Below, piece by piece: positions 42,522 through 49,661 of a DNA stretch of 49,661 nucleotides. The position numbers and the translations under genes are program-made. The notes below the pieces were generated by a model. That model saw only the letters and a list, made by a program, of their open reading frames with translations. It searched no databases and was not told the DNA's origin. Source of the DNA: an uncultured Anaeroplasma sp. (GTDB taxonomy: Bacteria; Bacillota_I; Bacilli_A; Acholeplasmatales; Anaeroplasmataceae). How positions within the stretch are numbered: the first letter of the stretch is position 1; each line of letters opens with the position of its first letter. The stretch covers positions 1 through 49,661 of the forward strand of contig CAMEJG010000009.1 in the NCBI GenBank assembly GCA_945919465.1, in the 5' to 3' direction.

Positions 42522-43634
42522 ATGCGTGGTATAACAAAGAAGATATTTTTAAGTATACTAACATGTTCAGTTGTTCTTGTAACAATGTTCGCAACAACTT
42601 ACGCATGGGTTGGTATCCTCACTTATTCTTCAACAGATACATTTAATTTAAATTTAAAAGTTGAAGATTTAAATAATGAGTATTTTCTTACAATATCAGA
42701 TACAGGTGAACAAGGCACATTTGGAGAAGAAATTCAATTAGATGTAATTCAAAAACAAATTATGGACAATCTAAATATTAATTATGATATGATTGATTCA
42801 TCAAACCCAGAAGCAGTTAATAGATTTTTTTCTGATAAAACCAAATTAATGCCAATCACTCCAATATTAGATAATAATAAAAATATAAATTATTTTGAAG
42901 AAATAAATAATTTAGCTTCAGGTAATTTATATTATTCAAATAGTAAAAAATACTATAAATTTGATATTTATTTATCTGTTGATACGAAAGAAGGTATTCA
43001 ACCAAATACAAATATTTCAGCAAGTGTTGCATTAGATGAAATAGGGAATTCATTAGAAGGTACAATATCTCCATATGTTTTATATAATGGAAATACTATT
43101 CTATCAAATTACAATAAGCCATCAGATTTTAATATTGATAGATATCCTATATTAAAAGATTTACCTACTAGTTTTTCGATTGATTCTTCATCTTCAGCTA
43201 GATTTGCCTTAGAGATTTATGAACCAATTAGTATTGATTCAACTTATTCTGAACAAACACCTTTAAAAACAATAATTTATCAAGGAGGAACAGCTAATCC
43301 TTCTATTACAAATAATTTATATTGTTTAGGTGGTATTCTTCCGGAAGAATATAATTTAGCTATACAAGAAATGAACAAATTTTATAGGAGAAATCTAGTT
43401 ATTCCTGATAATGTTAGAAATAGAGAAGAATTAGAATTGATTGATGCGAATAGAAAAATTTATTTAGCAGAGGATTACCCATCTTATAATTTAGGAGTAA
43501 AAGATGGCATTCAAACTAAATTAAAAATATCAGTATATTTTTGGTTTGAAGGTTGGGATGCGGATTGTATTAAGGCAATTGATGAAATGCCTGTAGCATT
43601 AAATTTATCATTTACTGCTGATATCGATGAATAA
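42522..43634 (+). CDS. Surface protein 6, SipW-type signal (TTYAWV)
   Basis: A 370-residue protein, last of the operon, with signal TMFATTYAWVGIL and C-terminal YFWFEGWDADCIKA. Same plan as the others. AAGGAGG lies eight bases before the ATG. The terminator at 43642 follows. Confidence 0.75.
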   Translation: MRGITKKIFLSILTCSVVLVTMFATTYAWVGILTYSSTDTFNLNLKVEDLNNEYFLTISDTGEQGTFGEEIQLDVIQKQIMDNLNINYDMIDSSNPEAVNRFFSDKTKLMPITPILDNNKNINYFEEINNLASGNLYYSNSKKYYKFDIYLSVDTKEGIQPNTNISASVALDEIGNSLEGTISPYVLYNGNTILSNYNKPSDFNIDRYPILKDLPTSFSIDSSSSARFALEIYEPISIDSTYSEQTPLKTIIYQGGTANPSITNNLYCLGGILPEEYNLAIQEMNKFYRRNLVIPDNVRNREELELIDANRKIYLAEDYPSYNLGVKDGIQTKLKISVYFWFEGWDADCIKAIDEMPVALNLSFTADIDE

Positions 43635-43641
43635 AACTAAG

Positions 43642-43679
43642 TGAGGCAAGAAATGTCTCTTGCCTCATTTATTTTTTAT
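43642..43679 (+). terminator. Terminator of the c-di-GMP surface operon
   Basis: TGAGGCAAGA (43642-43651) pairs perfectly with TCTTGCCTCA (43658-43667), followed by TTTATTTTTT. Confidence 0.85.
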
Positions 43680-43798
43680 TTAAATAGAAATAAAAGAATT
43701 AGTAATCTAGTTTTTTTATTTGTGTTTTAATAAAAATATGATACAATATATATAAATATTGTAAACTTTTGTAATAATAGAAAGGATTGGTGACTTTA

Positions 43799-44767
43799 AT
43801 GGAAAATTCCAATGTTGAAAATGCAATAGAATCTAAGTCAACTAAAGAAAAAGTCCTATTTATTTTAAAAATAGTAGGTAATGTTATATTTTACTTAATT
43901 ATTATTATGCTATTTTTATTTTCAATAATGAATATAAATTCTGGTGGTGCTAATAGAGCTCCTAACATTTTTGGTAAAGGATTTTTATCTGTTCAGTCCA
44001 ACTCAATGGAAAAAATGGGAGATTATCCAGCTAAATATGCAGAAGCATATGAAAGTTATGAGATAAAAGGATTTTCTAAAGGTGATCTTTTAAATGTTGA
44101 TATTCTAAATGAAAATGATAAATTTAATTTAAAGGTTGGAGATGTAATTACATTTGAAACAACAATAAATGGTACTGTAGCTTTAAACACCCATAGAATT
44201 GTTTATGCTTCATATGATGAAAATAATAAACTAGTTTCAATTTCAACTCAAGGAGATTATTCAGCTACTGTAAAAGGATTAGTATTCGATCCAACAGATA
44301 ATGATAATGCTGATAAAATGTTAAATCTTGAGCAATCAGGAGATATTGATACTTTCAATGTTGATAATTTTGATAAAATTATTTACAAGGTAACTGGAGT
44401 ATCAAAAGGTGCTGGTGCTGTATTAGATAATATTCAAGCAAACTGGTTATGGTATTTTGTATTCCCTGTTGCTGTATTATTAATCTTTGAATTATTTATG
44501 GTAATAAAGAATTTCATGGATTTAAAGGGTACAAAACAAAAAGCTGCTCTTGCAACAGACAAGGAAGCATTACTTGCTGAAGTGCAAGCAGAAAAAGAGA
44601 AAATGCGTCAAGAGCTATTAGCTGAATTAAAAGCTCAACAAGAAGCTGAAGCTAATGCTACAAAAACTGAAACAGTTGAAGAAGTAAAAGAAGAAACTCC
44701 TACTGAAGAAGTAGAAGAACCAACAGAAACTTCTAAACAAGAAACAAAATCTGAAGAAGAACAATAA
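43799..44767 (+). CDS. sipW: SipW-type signal peptidase I
   Basis: A 322-residue membrane peptidase. One helix is at about 25-47 and a second at about 222-240. VQSNSMEKMG holds the nucleophilic Ser, and NTHRIVYAS holds the His that replaces the Lys of ordinary bacterial signal peptidases in SipW/ER-type enzymes. VGDVITFET and GDYSATVKG match other conserved boxes. The C-terminal tail is long, charged and Glu-rich. It would process the TYAW-type precursors encoded upstream and on the minus strand. ATG 43799 has GGTG in front; the TTG at 43787 is less likely. TACAAT at about 43742 serves as its own -10. Confidence 0.85.
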   Translation: MENSNVENAIESKSTKEKVLFILKIVGNVIFYLIIIMLFLFSIMNINSGGANRAPNIFGKGFLSVQSNSMEKMGDYPAKYAEAYESYEIKGFSKGDLLNVDILNENDKFNLKVGDVITFETTINGTVALNTHRIVYASYDENNKLVSISTQGDYSATVKGLVFDPTDNDNADKMLNLEQSGDIDTFNVDNFDKIIYKVTGVSKGAGAVLDNIQANWLWYFVFPVAVLLIFELFMVIKNFMDLKGTKQKAALATDKEALLAEVQAEKEKMRQELLAELKAQQEAEANATKTETVEEVKEETPTEEVEEPTETSKQETKSEEEQ

Positions 44768-44779
44768 TAACATATAAGG

Positions 44780-44805
44780 ACCAATCAATTATGATTGGTT
44801 TTTAT
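44780..44805 (+). terminator. Terminator after sipW
   Basis: ACCAATCA (44780-44787) pairs perfectly with TGATTGGT (44792-44799), followed by five T. Confidence 0.8.
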
Positions 44806-45234
44806 TAATTATGAGTGATTAAATCATTATGAAAAAATAAAAATTTTGTGTAGAGTAAAATGAAACTGAGCCACTTATAAAAAAATATCATTACTAATAG
44901 TAGTAAGGAGTTGAAAGGAATGATAAATATCATAAACAAGAATAAAGTGATAGTAAGATTTCGAAGTGGCGAAAAAAAGAGCAATAATTAAATGTATCTA
45001 TATACCTAAAAAATAAAATACTGATGATTGAAGATATATAAAAAATTTTAATATCGTTAATGATGATTAGGATATTAAATAATAAGTCTGATTTTTTTTT
45101 ATAAAATATTTCATTTTATGAACATAGTTTTAATGAAATGAGGTAATATTGTGCTTAAAAATAAAAAAGTGATCAAACTCGGTACGGACCGAAAGATTAA
45201 ACTTTATGATAAGATGTTAAAGGTACTTAAATAA
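44806..45234. other. Gene-poor region with short frames
   Basis: A 23-residue frame (44922, MINIINKNKVIVRFRSGEKK...) and a 27-residue frame starting GTG 45151 (MLKNKKVIKLGTDRKIKLYD...) each have ribosome-site-like sequences (GGAGTTGAAAGG; GAGGTAATATT). They may be small peptides or fragments of lost genes. No family is recognised. Confidence 0.3.
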
Positions 45235-45274
45235 GAAACTTTTATGACAGTGATTTAGTAAAAATTATAGTTTA
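45235..45274 (+). pseudogene. Fragment of the AAA_14 ATPase gene
   Basis: About 40 bases match 27103-27142 with one or two changes, encoding RNFYDSDLVKIIV. The rest of the gene is missing, and the sequence continues into the truncated AlbA_2-type gene. Confidence 0.8.
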
Positions 45275-45284
45275 ATTTAGTTAT

Positions 45285-46115
45285 TTGAGTGATAATTTAA
45301 TTAAAGCGATTGGCTTGAATTCGTTTAATTTAGACACCTTAAAAAGTTTAAATTTATATAATTCTAAATTTGGATACAACAATGCCGCATTGCTATTAGC
45401 TGATAGTAATAATTTTCCAGGTCTTGATATTGCCGTTTTTGGAAATTCAATAAATATTTTTAAGAAAAGAATATCGTATGCAGGTGAATCTATATTAAAA
45501 CAATATTATGATGTGTTAGAAATTTTTAGGAGTGAATATATTGTTGAAAAAATTGAAGATGGTTTTAGGCAAAAAATAGAATTGGTTCCATTTGATGCAT
45601 TTAGAGAAGCTGTAGCTAATGCATTAGTACATAGAACTTGGGATATAAAAGCTAATACAAAAATTGAGATGCATCCAGATAGGATTATTATTTCATCACC
45701 TGGTGGATTGGTAGCAGATATGTCAAAAGAAGACTACATTAATGGGAATTATTCCTATTTAAGGAATCCAATTATTGCTAATGTTTTTAGAAGACTTAAT
45801 ATTATTGAAGCCTTTGCTACTGGAATTAAAAGAATAAATGAGGCATATAAGGATGCAATAGTTAAACCAATTTATGATGTTACTAGTAGTTCTATATCAG
45901 TTACATTACCTATTATTGATCAGGCTAGCTTATCATTCAATGAGAAAAAGGTTTACGATGCTATGAAACAAAATTACTCATATAGTAGATTAGAATTAGA
46001 AGAGATAAGTGGTTTTGCTAAAGATACATTAATTAGAATTCTAAATTCTTTAGTTGAAAAAGGAATTGTTGAAAAAAGTGGAAAAGCTAGAGCAACAATG
46101 TATGTAAAAAAATAA
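45285..46115 (+). pseudogene. AlbA_2/HATPase regulator, N-terminally truncated
   Basis: 276 residues remain. The AlbA_2 domain is lost; the product begins near SDNLIKAIGL. It keeps the HATPase_c_4-type block (AFREAVANALVHRTWDI, HPDRIIISSPGG, FRRLNIIEAFATGIKRI) and a C-terminal winged helix. No ribosome site lies at the TTG start, so it is probably silent. It is joined directly to the ATPase fragment, which marks a deletion or recombination. Confidence 0.7.
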
Positions 46116-46162
46116 TCGTTGCAAAATCGTTGAAAAAATGCAACGATTTGAATATGTCAACT

Positions 46163-46194
46163 AAGATAGTCTTTAAAATAGATTATCTTTTTTT
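46163..46194 (+). terminator. Intrinsic terminator
   Basis: AAGATAGTCT (46163-46172) pairs with AGATTATCTT (46180-46189) with one G-T pair, then T7. Just upstream, AATCGTTGCA (46114-46123) and TGCAACGATT (46139-46148) form a second stem. Confidence 0.7.
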
Positions 46195-46212
46195 GGTTTA
46201 TACCTTTATTAT

Positions 46213-46233
46213 GTATCACAATTGTGATACAAT
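46213..46233 (+). promoter_or_regulatory. Palindromic operator at the RelB-Fic promoter
   Basis: GTATCACAATTGTGATAC (46213-46230) is a perfect 18-base palindrome whose right end overlaps the -10 TACAAT (46228-46233). It is a fitting site for autorepression by the RelB-type antitoxin. Confidence 0.7.
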
Positions 46234-46252
46234 ATATGTGTAGGTGATGATT

Positions 46253-46573
46253 GTGAAAAATGAAGTTATACATGCAAGAATATCAGAAGATATTAAAAAA
46301 GAATGTGAAAGTATTCTATCTAATATTGGTATATCTATGTCACAAGCAATAGATTTATATTTAAGGCAAATAGTATTAAAAAGAGGGATACCATTTGAAT
46401 TAAATGAAATTGAAAAGGAAACTCCAACAGAAGAATTAGCATATATCATTAATTCTGTTGATGGTGGTGAAGTTCCTAAAGAAGCTAAAAAGATTATTCA
46501 TTTATATACAAAGGGTGATATTGATCTTGAAACTGCTAAATTTGCTATAGGAAGGATTGTTGCAAGATGGTAG
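46253..46573 (+). CDS. RelB/DinJ-type antitoxin paired with Fic
   Basis: A 106-residue protein. The start IHARISEDIKKECESIL...SMSQAIDLYLRQIV matches the ribbon-helix-helix of RelB/DinJ. GIPFELNE follows, then a C-terminal helical part (KGDIDLETAKFAIGRIV) likely contacting the toxin. GTG 46253 is 5 bases from AGGTGATG, so it was preferred to GTG 46244 or ATG 46247. It overlaps the fic-like gene by seven bases, so the two are coupled. Confidence 0.8.
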   Translation: MKNEVIHARISEDIKKECESILSNIGISMSQAIDLYLRQIVLKRGIPFELNEIEKETPTEELAYIINSVDGGEVPKEAKKIIHLYTKGDIDLETAKFAIGRIVARW

Positions 46574-47253
46574 ATAAGTATTTATATCCTGGGACTAATG
46601 TATTAATTAATAAGCTTAATATAAAAGATGGTTTGAAACTCGAAAAAGCTGAATACACATATGTATCACTTAATATTTCAGCTATAATTAATAATCTGAT
46701 TGAGATTAAATCTTTGTTCGATATTTGTAAAATACATAAGTTATTATTTGGTGATTTATATGATTGGGCAGGAGAATATAGAACTATTAATATTTATAAA
46801 GAAGAGCCAGTTCTTTCGGGATTATCTGTTAAATATAGTGAATATAAAAACATAGAAAAAGATTTAAAAACTTTAGATAATAAATTTAAAATAATAGAAT
46901 GGAAAGATTTATCTCATAAGGAAATAATAGATGAAATAGTAAAGATGATTTCTAGCTTATGGAGAATTCATTGTTTTAGAGAAGGCAACACCAGAACTGT
47001 TACAACATTTTTATATATTTTAATGAAACAGTTAAACTTAAAAGTTAATGTAAAATTTATTGGTGAGCACGCTAAGTATTTTAGAAATGCATTGGTTTTA
47101 GCATCTATCGATGAGTATAGCGAATATGAATATTTGGCAAATATTCTAATGGATTCAATATCTATGAAGAACATAAATGAAAATAAGTATAAAACTATAC
47201 GCGATTATGAGGTAGAAAAATACGAATATAGAAACCATAAATATGATAAATAA
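46567..47253 (+). CDS. Fic/Doc-family protein (toxin)
   Basis: A 228-residue Fic-domain protein. The active loop IHCFREGNTRT fits HxFx(D/E)GNxR, and YDWAGEYRTIN precedes it. Fic proteins transfer AMP or other groups to target proteins. The inhibitory [ST]xxxE[GN] helix is not evident in it, so inhibition would come from the overlapping antitoxin. Activity is inferred; key loop residues are present. Confidence 0.85.
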   Translation: MVDKYLYPGTNVLINKLNIKDGLKLEKAEYTYVSLNISAIINNLIEIKSLFDICKIHKLLFGDLYDWAGEYRTINIYKEEPVLSGLSVKYSEYKNIEKDLKTLDNKFKIIEWKDLSHKEIIDEIVKMISSLWRIHCFREGNTRTVTTFLYILMKQLNLKVNVKFIGEHAKYFRNALVLASIDEYSEYEYLANILMDSISMKNINENKYKTIRDYEVEKYEYRNHKYDK

Positions 47254-47308
47254 TACTTCATATTTAGCTAAATCCAATTATTATTTCATTCGGGTTTTAA
47301 AGGATTAC

Positions 47309-47361
47309 GTTAAACCGGAATTCACCCCATTTTATTTTGAACTATCTACCAAAGTAAAATG
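47309..47361 (+). repeat. Insertion-element-end-like repeat with hairpin
   Basis: GTTAAACCGGAATTCACCCC aligns with GTTGAGACTGGAGCCACCCC at 3663. CATTTTATTTTG (47328-47339) pairs with CAAAGTAAAATG (47350-47361) with one mismatch. It lies between the two toxin-antitoxin loci. Confidence 0.45.
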
Positions 47362-47446
47362 AAAAAGAATATAATAATTATGTACAATTAGATTTTAGAT
47401 AATAATTAACATAATTAATTTTTCATATATTATAGGTACAATGACA

Positions 47447-47475
47447 TTGAAAAAATAACATAATTATGCTATAAT
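47447..47475 (+). promoter_or_regulatory. Promoter and operator of the Phd-ParE pair
   Basis: TTGAAA (47447-47452), 17 bases, TATAAT (47470-47475). CATAATTATG (47459-47468) is a perfect palindrome between the boxes, and TAATTATG repeats right after, a likely operator for the antitoxin. Confidence 0.75.
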
Positions 47476-47500
47476 TATGTCAAAGAAAGAGGGTGCTGTT

Positions 47501-47758
47501 ATGCAAATAATTCCAATTAAAGATTTAAGAGATACAAATAAAATATCAGATTTATGTAATGAAAGCAATGAACCAATTTTTATTACTAAAAATGGGTATG
47601 GTGATATGGTTGTTATGAGTATAAAAACATATGAAGAAAAATTAGAAAGAATTGAAATGTATGAATCTATACTTAATGGTCTTGCAAATGTAGAAGAAGG
47701 CAAAATAAAAGATGGTCCATGTGCATTAAAGGATTTAAAAGCTAAATATGATTTATAA
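47501..47758 (+). CDS. Phd/YefM-type antitoxin
   Basis: An 85-residue protein beginning MQIIPIKDLRDTNKISDLCN, then EPIFITKNGYGDMVVMS, the Phd/YefM DNA-binding fold, with a C-terminal helix for toxin binding. AAAGAGGG precedes the ATG; the frame could start upstream at 47477, but that codon overlaps the promoter. It overlaps the toxin gene by 11 bases. Confidence 0.85.
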   Translation: MQIIPIKDLRDTNKISDLCNESNEPIFITKNGYGDMVVMSIKTYEEKLERIEMYESILNGLANVEEGKIKDGPCALKDLKAKYDL

Positions 47759-48047
47759 TTATGAATTTACAGAATTAGCTATTAATGATATTGATGAAAC
47801 ATTAAATTATATTACAAATAATCTTTGCAATAAAAAAGCAGCAGTAGATTTGATGAAAGATATTGAAAAAAGCATTAATAATATTTGTATGTTTCCACTG
47901 GCATATCCTGATTGTAAATATTATTATATTAAAGATGAAAATATTAGACATGCTATTATTAACAATTACATTTTACTTTTTAAGATTTATGAAACGAAGA
48001 TAGTTTTTCTTAGATTTAAATATTCAAAACAAAATAAAGTATTATAA
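47748..48047 (+). CDS. RelE/ParE-family toxin
   Basis: A 99-residue protein with the RelE/ParE pattern: FTELAINDIDETLNYITNNL, MFPLAYPDCKYY, then RHAIINNYILLFKI and a final beta strand with FLRFKYS. Members cut mRNA on the ribosome or poison gyrase; which applies cannot be told here. Its gene overlaps that of its antitoxin. Confidence 0.85.
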   Translation: MIYNYEFTELAINDIDETLNYITNNLCNKKAAVDLMKDIEKSINNICMFPLAYPDCKYYYIKDENIRHAIINNYILLFKIYETKIVFLRFKYSKQNKVL

Positions 48048-48048
48048 G

Positions 48049-48078
48049 ATCAAGTGTTATGTTCCACTTGATTTTTTT
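48049..48078 (+). terminator. Terminator of the Phd-ParE operon
   Basis: ATCAAGTG (48049-48056) pairs perfectly with CACTTGAT (48065-48072), followed by seven T. Confidence 0.85.
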
Positions 48079-48207
48079 GAGGTAACTTCATTGCATTTTG
48101 TTAATGTCTAACATATAATTAAAAACAACCAGCAGTTGATTTTTATTCAAATAAGAATATATGGTTAATACTATAATTTCTATATATAATGATTGTGAAG
48201 AGGAAAA

Positions 48208-48261
48208 ATGATGCAATTAAATATAGGTAAAAGGATAAAGGCATTAAGAAAAAATAAGTAA
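48208..48261 (+). pseudogene. Start of an Xre-type regulator gene
   Basis: AGAGGAAAA precedes an ATG whose frame reads MMQLNIGKRIKALRKNK and then stops. This is the typical first helix of an Xre-family helix-turn-helix, and nothing more follows. Probably a deletion remnant. Confidence 0.5.
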
Positions 48262-48335
48262 AATTTATAATTTTCATCTTAATATTAACATTTGGGGTCA
48301 AATGTAATATAATATATATGAAAGGCGATGATATT

Positions 48336-48722
48336 ATGTTTAATCAACAAAAATACATAAATTCATTTATAAAAGATAATTATAAAACAATAAAGCTTAG
48401 AATTAGAAAAGATGATAGATTAATAATTGATAAGATAAGCTCAGTAGATAATATTAATAAGTATATAAAAGACTTAATAATGAATGATATTTTAGATAAT
48501 AGAACATTTCATTTTATAAATAATGATGTCATGATAGATTTCGAATTATCACCTACATTAAATGATCTCATTAACAAAGCAGAAAATGCGGATTTATATA
48601 ACGATTATGGGTTATATATGAATTTGGTTGATGCTATTGATTCGCAAGCAAAAAAAGAGACTACAAAACATATTATTTCAGAATCACAATGGAATAAACT
48701 TATGAGGAGGTATTCGCTATAA
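48336..48722 (+). CDS. Antitoxin-like protein upstream of a broken kinase
   Basis: A 128-residue protein. The N-terminal 50 residues (INSFIKDNYKTIKLRIRKDD) resemble short DNA-binding antitoxins. The C-terminal part (DLYNDYGLYMNLVDAIDSQAKKET) is helical. AAAGGCGATG precedes ATG 48336. It lies right before the HipA/CtkA-like pseudogene, and its end carries AGGAGG that would have served the kinase. Probable DNA-binding antitoxin of that pair. Confidence 0.6.
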   Translation: MFNQQKYINSFIKDNYKTIKLRIRKDDRLIIDKISSVDNINKYIKDLIMNDILDNRTFHFINNDVMIDFELSPTLNDLINKAENADLYNDYGLYMNLVDAIDSQAKKETTKHIISESQWNKLMRRYSL

Positions 48723-49614
48723 TTGAAATTATTGATTTCACGGATTTCTTAGTGATAGGGATTTACAATATGCAGGTCGTGCGGGAGAAAAAAGATGAAT
48801 AATCTATAATGGTGATTATTGGTTTTTAAAGTTTCCCAAGAATACTATAGGAATGAATCGTGTTACAGGTATATCATACGTCACATCACCACTAAGTGAA
48901 TATATTGGAAGTCATATTTATGAAATATTAGGTTATGATGTTCATAAAACCATTTTAGGAATATGTAATGATGGTAAAAGAAATAAAGTTGTATGTGCAT
49001 GCAAGGATTTTATTAAAGATGATACAAATGAAATACTTATTCCGTATACAGCTTTAAGAAATGATACTAATCCATTAATTATGGAACGAAATGATAAATC
49101 AGTTTTATCAGCATCTAATATTAATGAAATTATATTTCAACTAGAGCATAACACGATATTAGGATCAATTTCAGAAGCAAAGGAAAGATTTTAGGATGTT
49201 GCTATCATAGATATGCTGATAAATAATAATGATAGAAATGAAGATAATTGGGGAGTAATTAAATATAAAAAAGAAAATGAATATAAGCTTGCTCCAATAT
49301 ATGATTGTGGGAATTGTTTTTATGGAAAGACAAGCGAAGAAAGAATTGAAGCTATCATGTCTGATTCTGAAAAACTATATAGCAGTGCAATTAATGGAAT
49401 AACAGCATATGAAGATGATGAGGAAAAAAGGATTTCTGCAAGAGATATTTTAAAAATAAACAACTCTATTTTGAAAGAAAGAAAAAAGTATATTTCAACG
49501 CTTATAAATGAAAAGATTTCCTTGATAGAAAACTTTATTAATTCAATTCCAAATTCTTATGGTGATATTGATATTATGTCAGAAGCAAGAAAAACATATT
49601 ATATAGAAACGTAA
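48718..49614 (+). pseudogene. CtkA/HipA-like kinase gene, decayed
   Basis: Read across its lesions the gene resembles CtkA/HipA-type Ser/Thr kinases: IEIIDFTDF start, YAGRAGEKR...IIYNGDYWFLKFP, then DVAIIDMLINNNDRNEDNWG (the catalytic DRxxxNxG segment) and YDCGNCF. Lesions: ATA where a start would be after AGGAGG, a frameshift near 48748, a TGA (48796-48798) where Gly is expected, and a TAG (49192-49194) where the family has Trp. The rest of the frame is intact, so decay is recent. HipA-like kinases act as toxins phosphorylating translation factors. Confidence 0.75.
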
Positions 49615-49661
49615 GCATATTTGATAGACAGGTATAATAAAATTCTCAAAATCAACACTAA

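Noticed and set aside
48796-49194. Recoding of TGA or TAG (alternative genetic code)
   Set aside because: TGA and TAG end intact genes elsewhere, with partner genes overlapping those stops. The kinase also has a frameshift and a lost start, so simple decay explains the stops.

Overview
The window is a very AT-rich bacterial chromosome segment using the standard bacterial code: TGA and TAG act as stops in intact genes, and there are good AGGAGG-type ribosome binding sites. The AT bias, lipobox and SipW-type signal peptides, class I c-di-GMP riboswitches, a catabolite-control-like operator and a pectate lyase point to a low-GC Firmicute, probably a gut Bacilli/Erysipelotrichia-like lineage. That assignment is inference. 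I see no rRNA, tRNA, CRISPR array or complete transposase.

Layout. (a) 1-3.6 kb: two tandem cassettes, each with a DUF1016 (YhcG-type) PDDEXK nuclease gene behind the same leader; the second is frameshifted. A C-terminally truncated DUF3990 gene follows. A third, decayed DUF1016 cassette lies at 28.3-29.0 kb. CCGTTGAGA-like motifs mark the cassette edges. (b) 3.9-9.3 kb: small genes that in four places share an AATAATGTTGCATT element. They encode a winged-helix protein, a conserved hypothetical, two proteasome-fold Ntn-hydrolase paralogs, a HEPN-like protein, a Sel1-like protein and unknowns. Between them lie remnants of a second copy of the next system. (c) 9.5-16.5 kb: a compact operon of kinase, duplicated-domain protein, AAA ATPase, two TerY-like vWA proteins, PP2C phosphatase and a small protein, followed by a WYL regulator. 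This is a TerY-P-type phosphorylation system with extra parts. (d) 16.6-24.8 kb: a decayed lipoprotein gene, then a less AT-rich island with a FIVAR-repeat surface protein, a lipoprotein-type Hint/nuclease toxin, a SUKH immunity protein and a small lipoprotein. (e) 25.3-28.3 kb: an AlbA_2/HATPase regulator and an AAA_14/DUF4143 ATPase.

(f) 29.1-44.8 kb: a surface module. A minus-strand operon (29.1-32.4 kb) and a plus-strand operon (37.3-43.6 kb) each begin with a class I c-di-GMP (GEMM) riboswitch and encode secreted proteins, most with a TYAW-type signal. A SipW-type signal peptidase gene follows at 43.8 kb. Six of the proteins share a C-terminal motif like WLEGWDSDC. Between the operons are a lipoprotein pectate lyase with a cre-like site over its -35 box and two small genes. 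(g) 44.8-49.6 kb: toxin-antitoxin material: a truncated AlbA_2 gene, a RelB/DinJ-Fic pair, a Phd-ParE pair, and an antitoxin-like gene followed by a decayed CtkA/HipA-like kinase.

Two systems stand out. One is the c-di-GMP-controlled SipW/TYAW surface module, supported by both riboswitches and the shared protein motifs. The other is the TerY-P-type operon next to paired proteasome-fold hydrolases. The DUF1016 locus looks like a recombining cassette system: variable central segment, near-identical flanks, and a translated leader overlapping a terminator.
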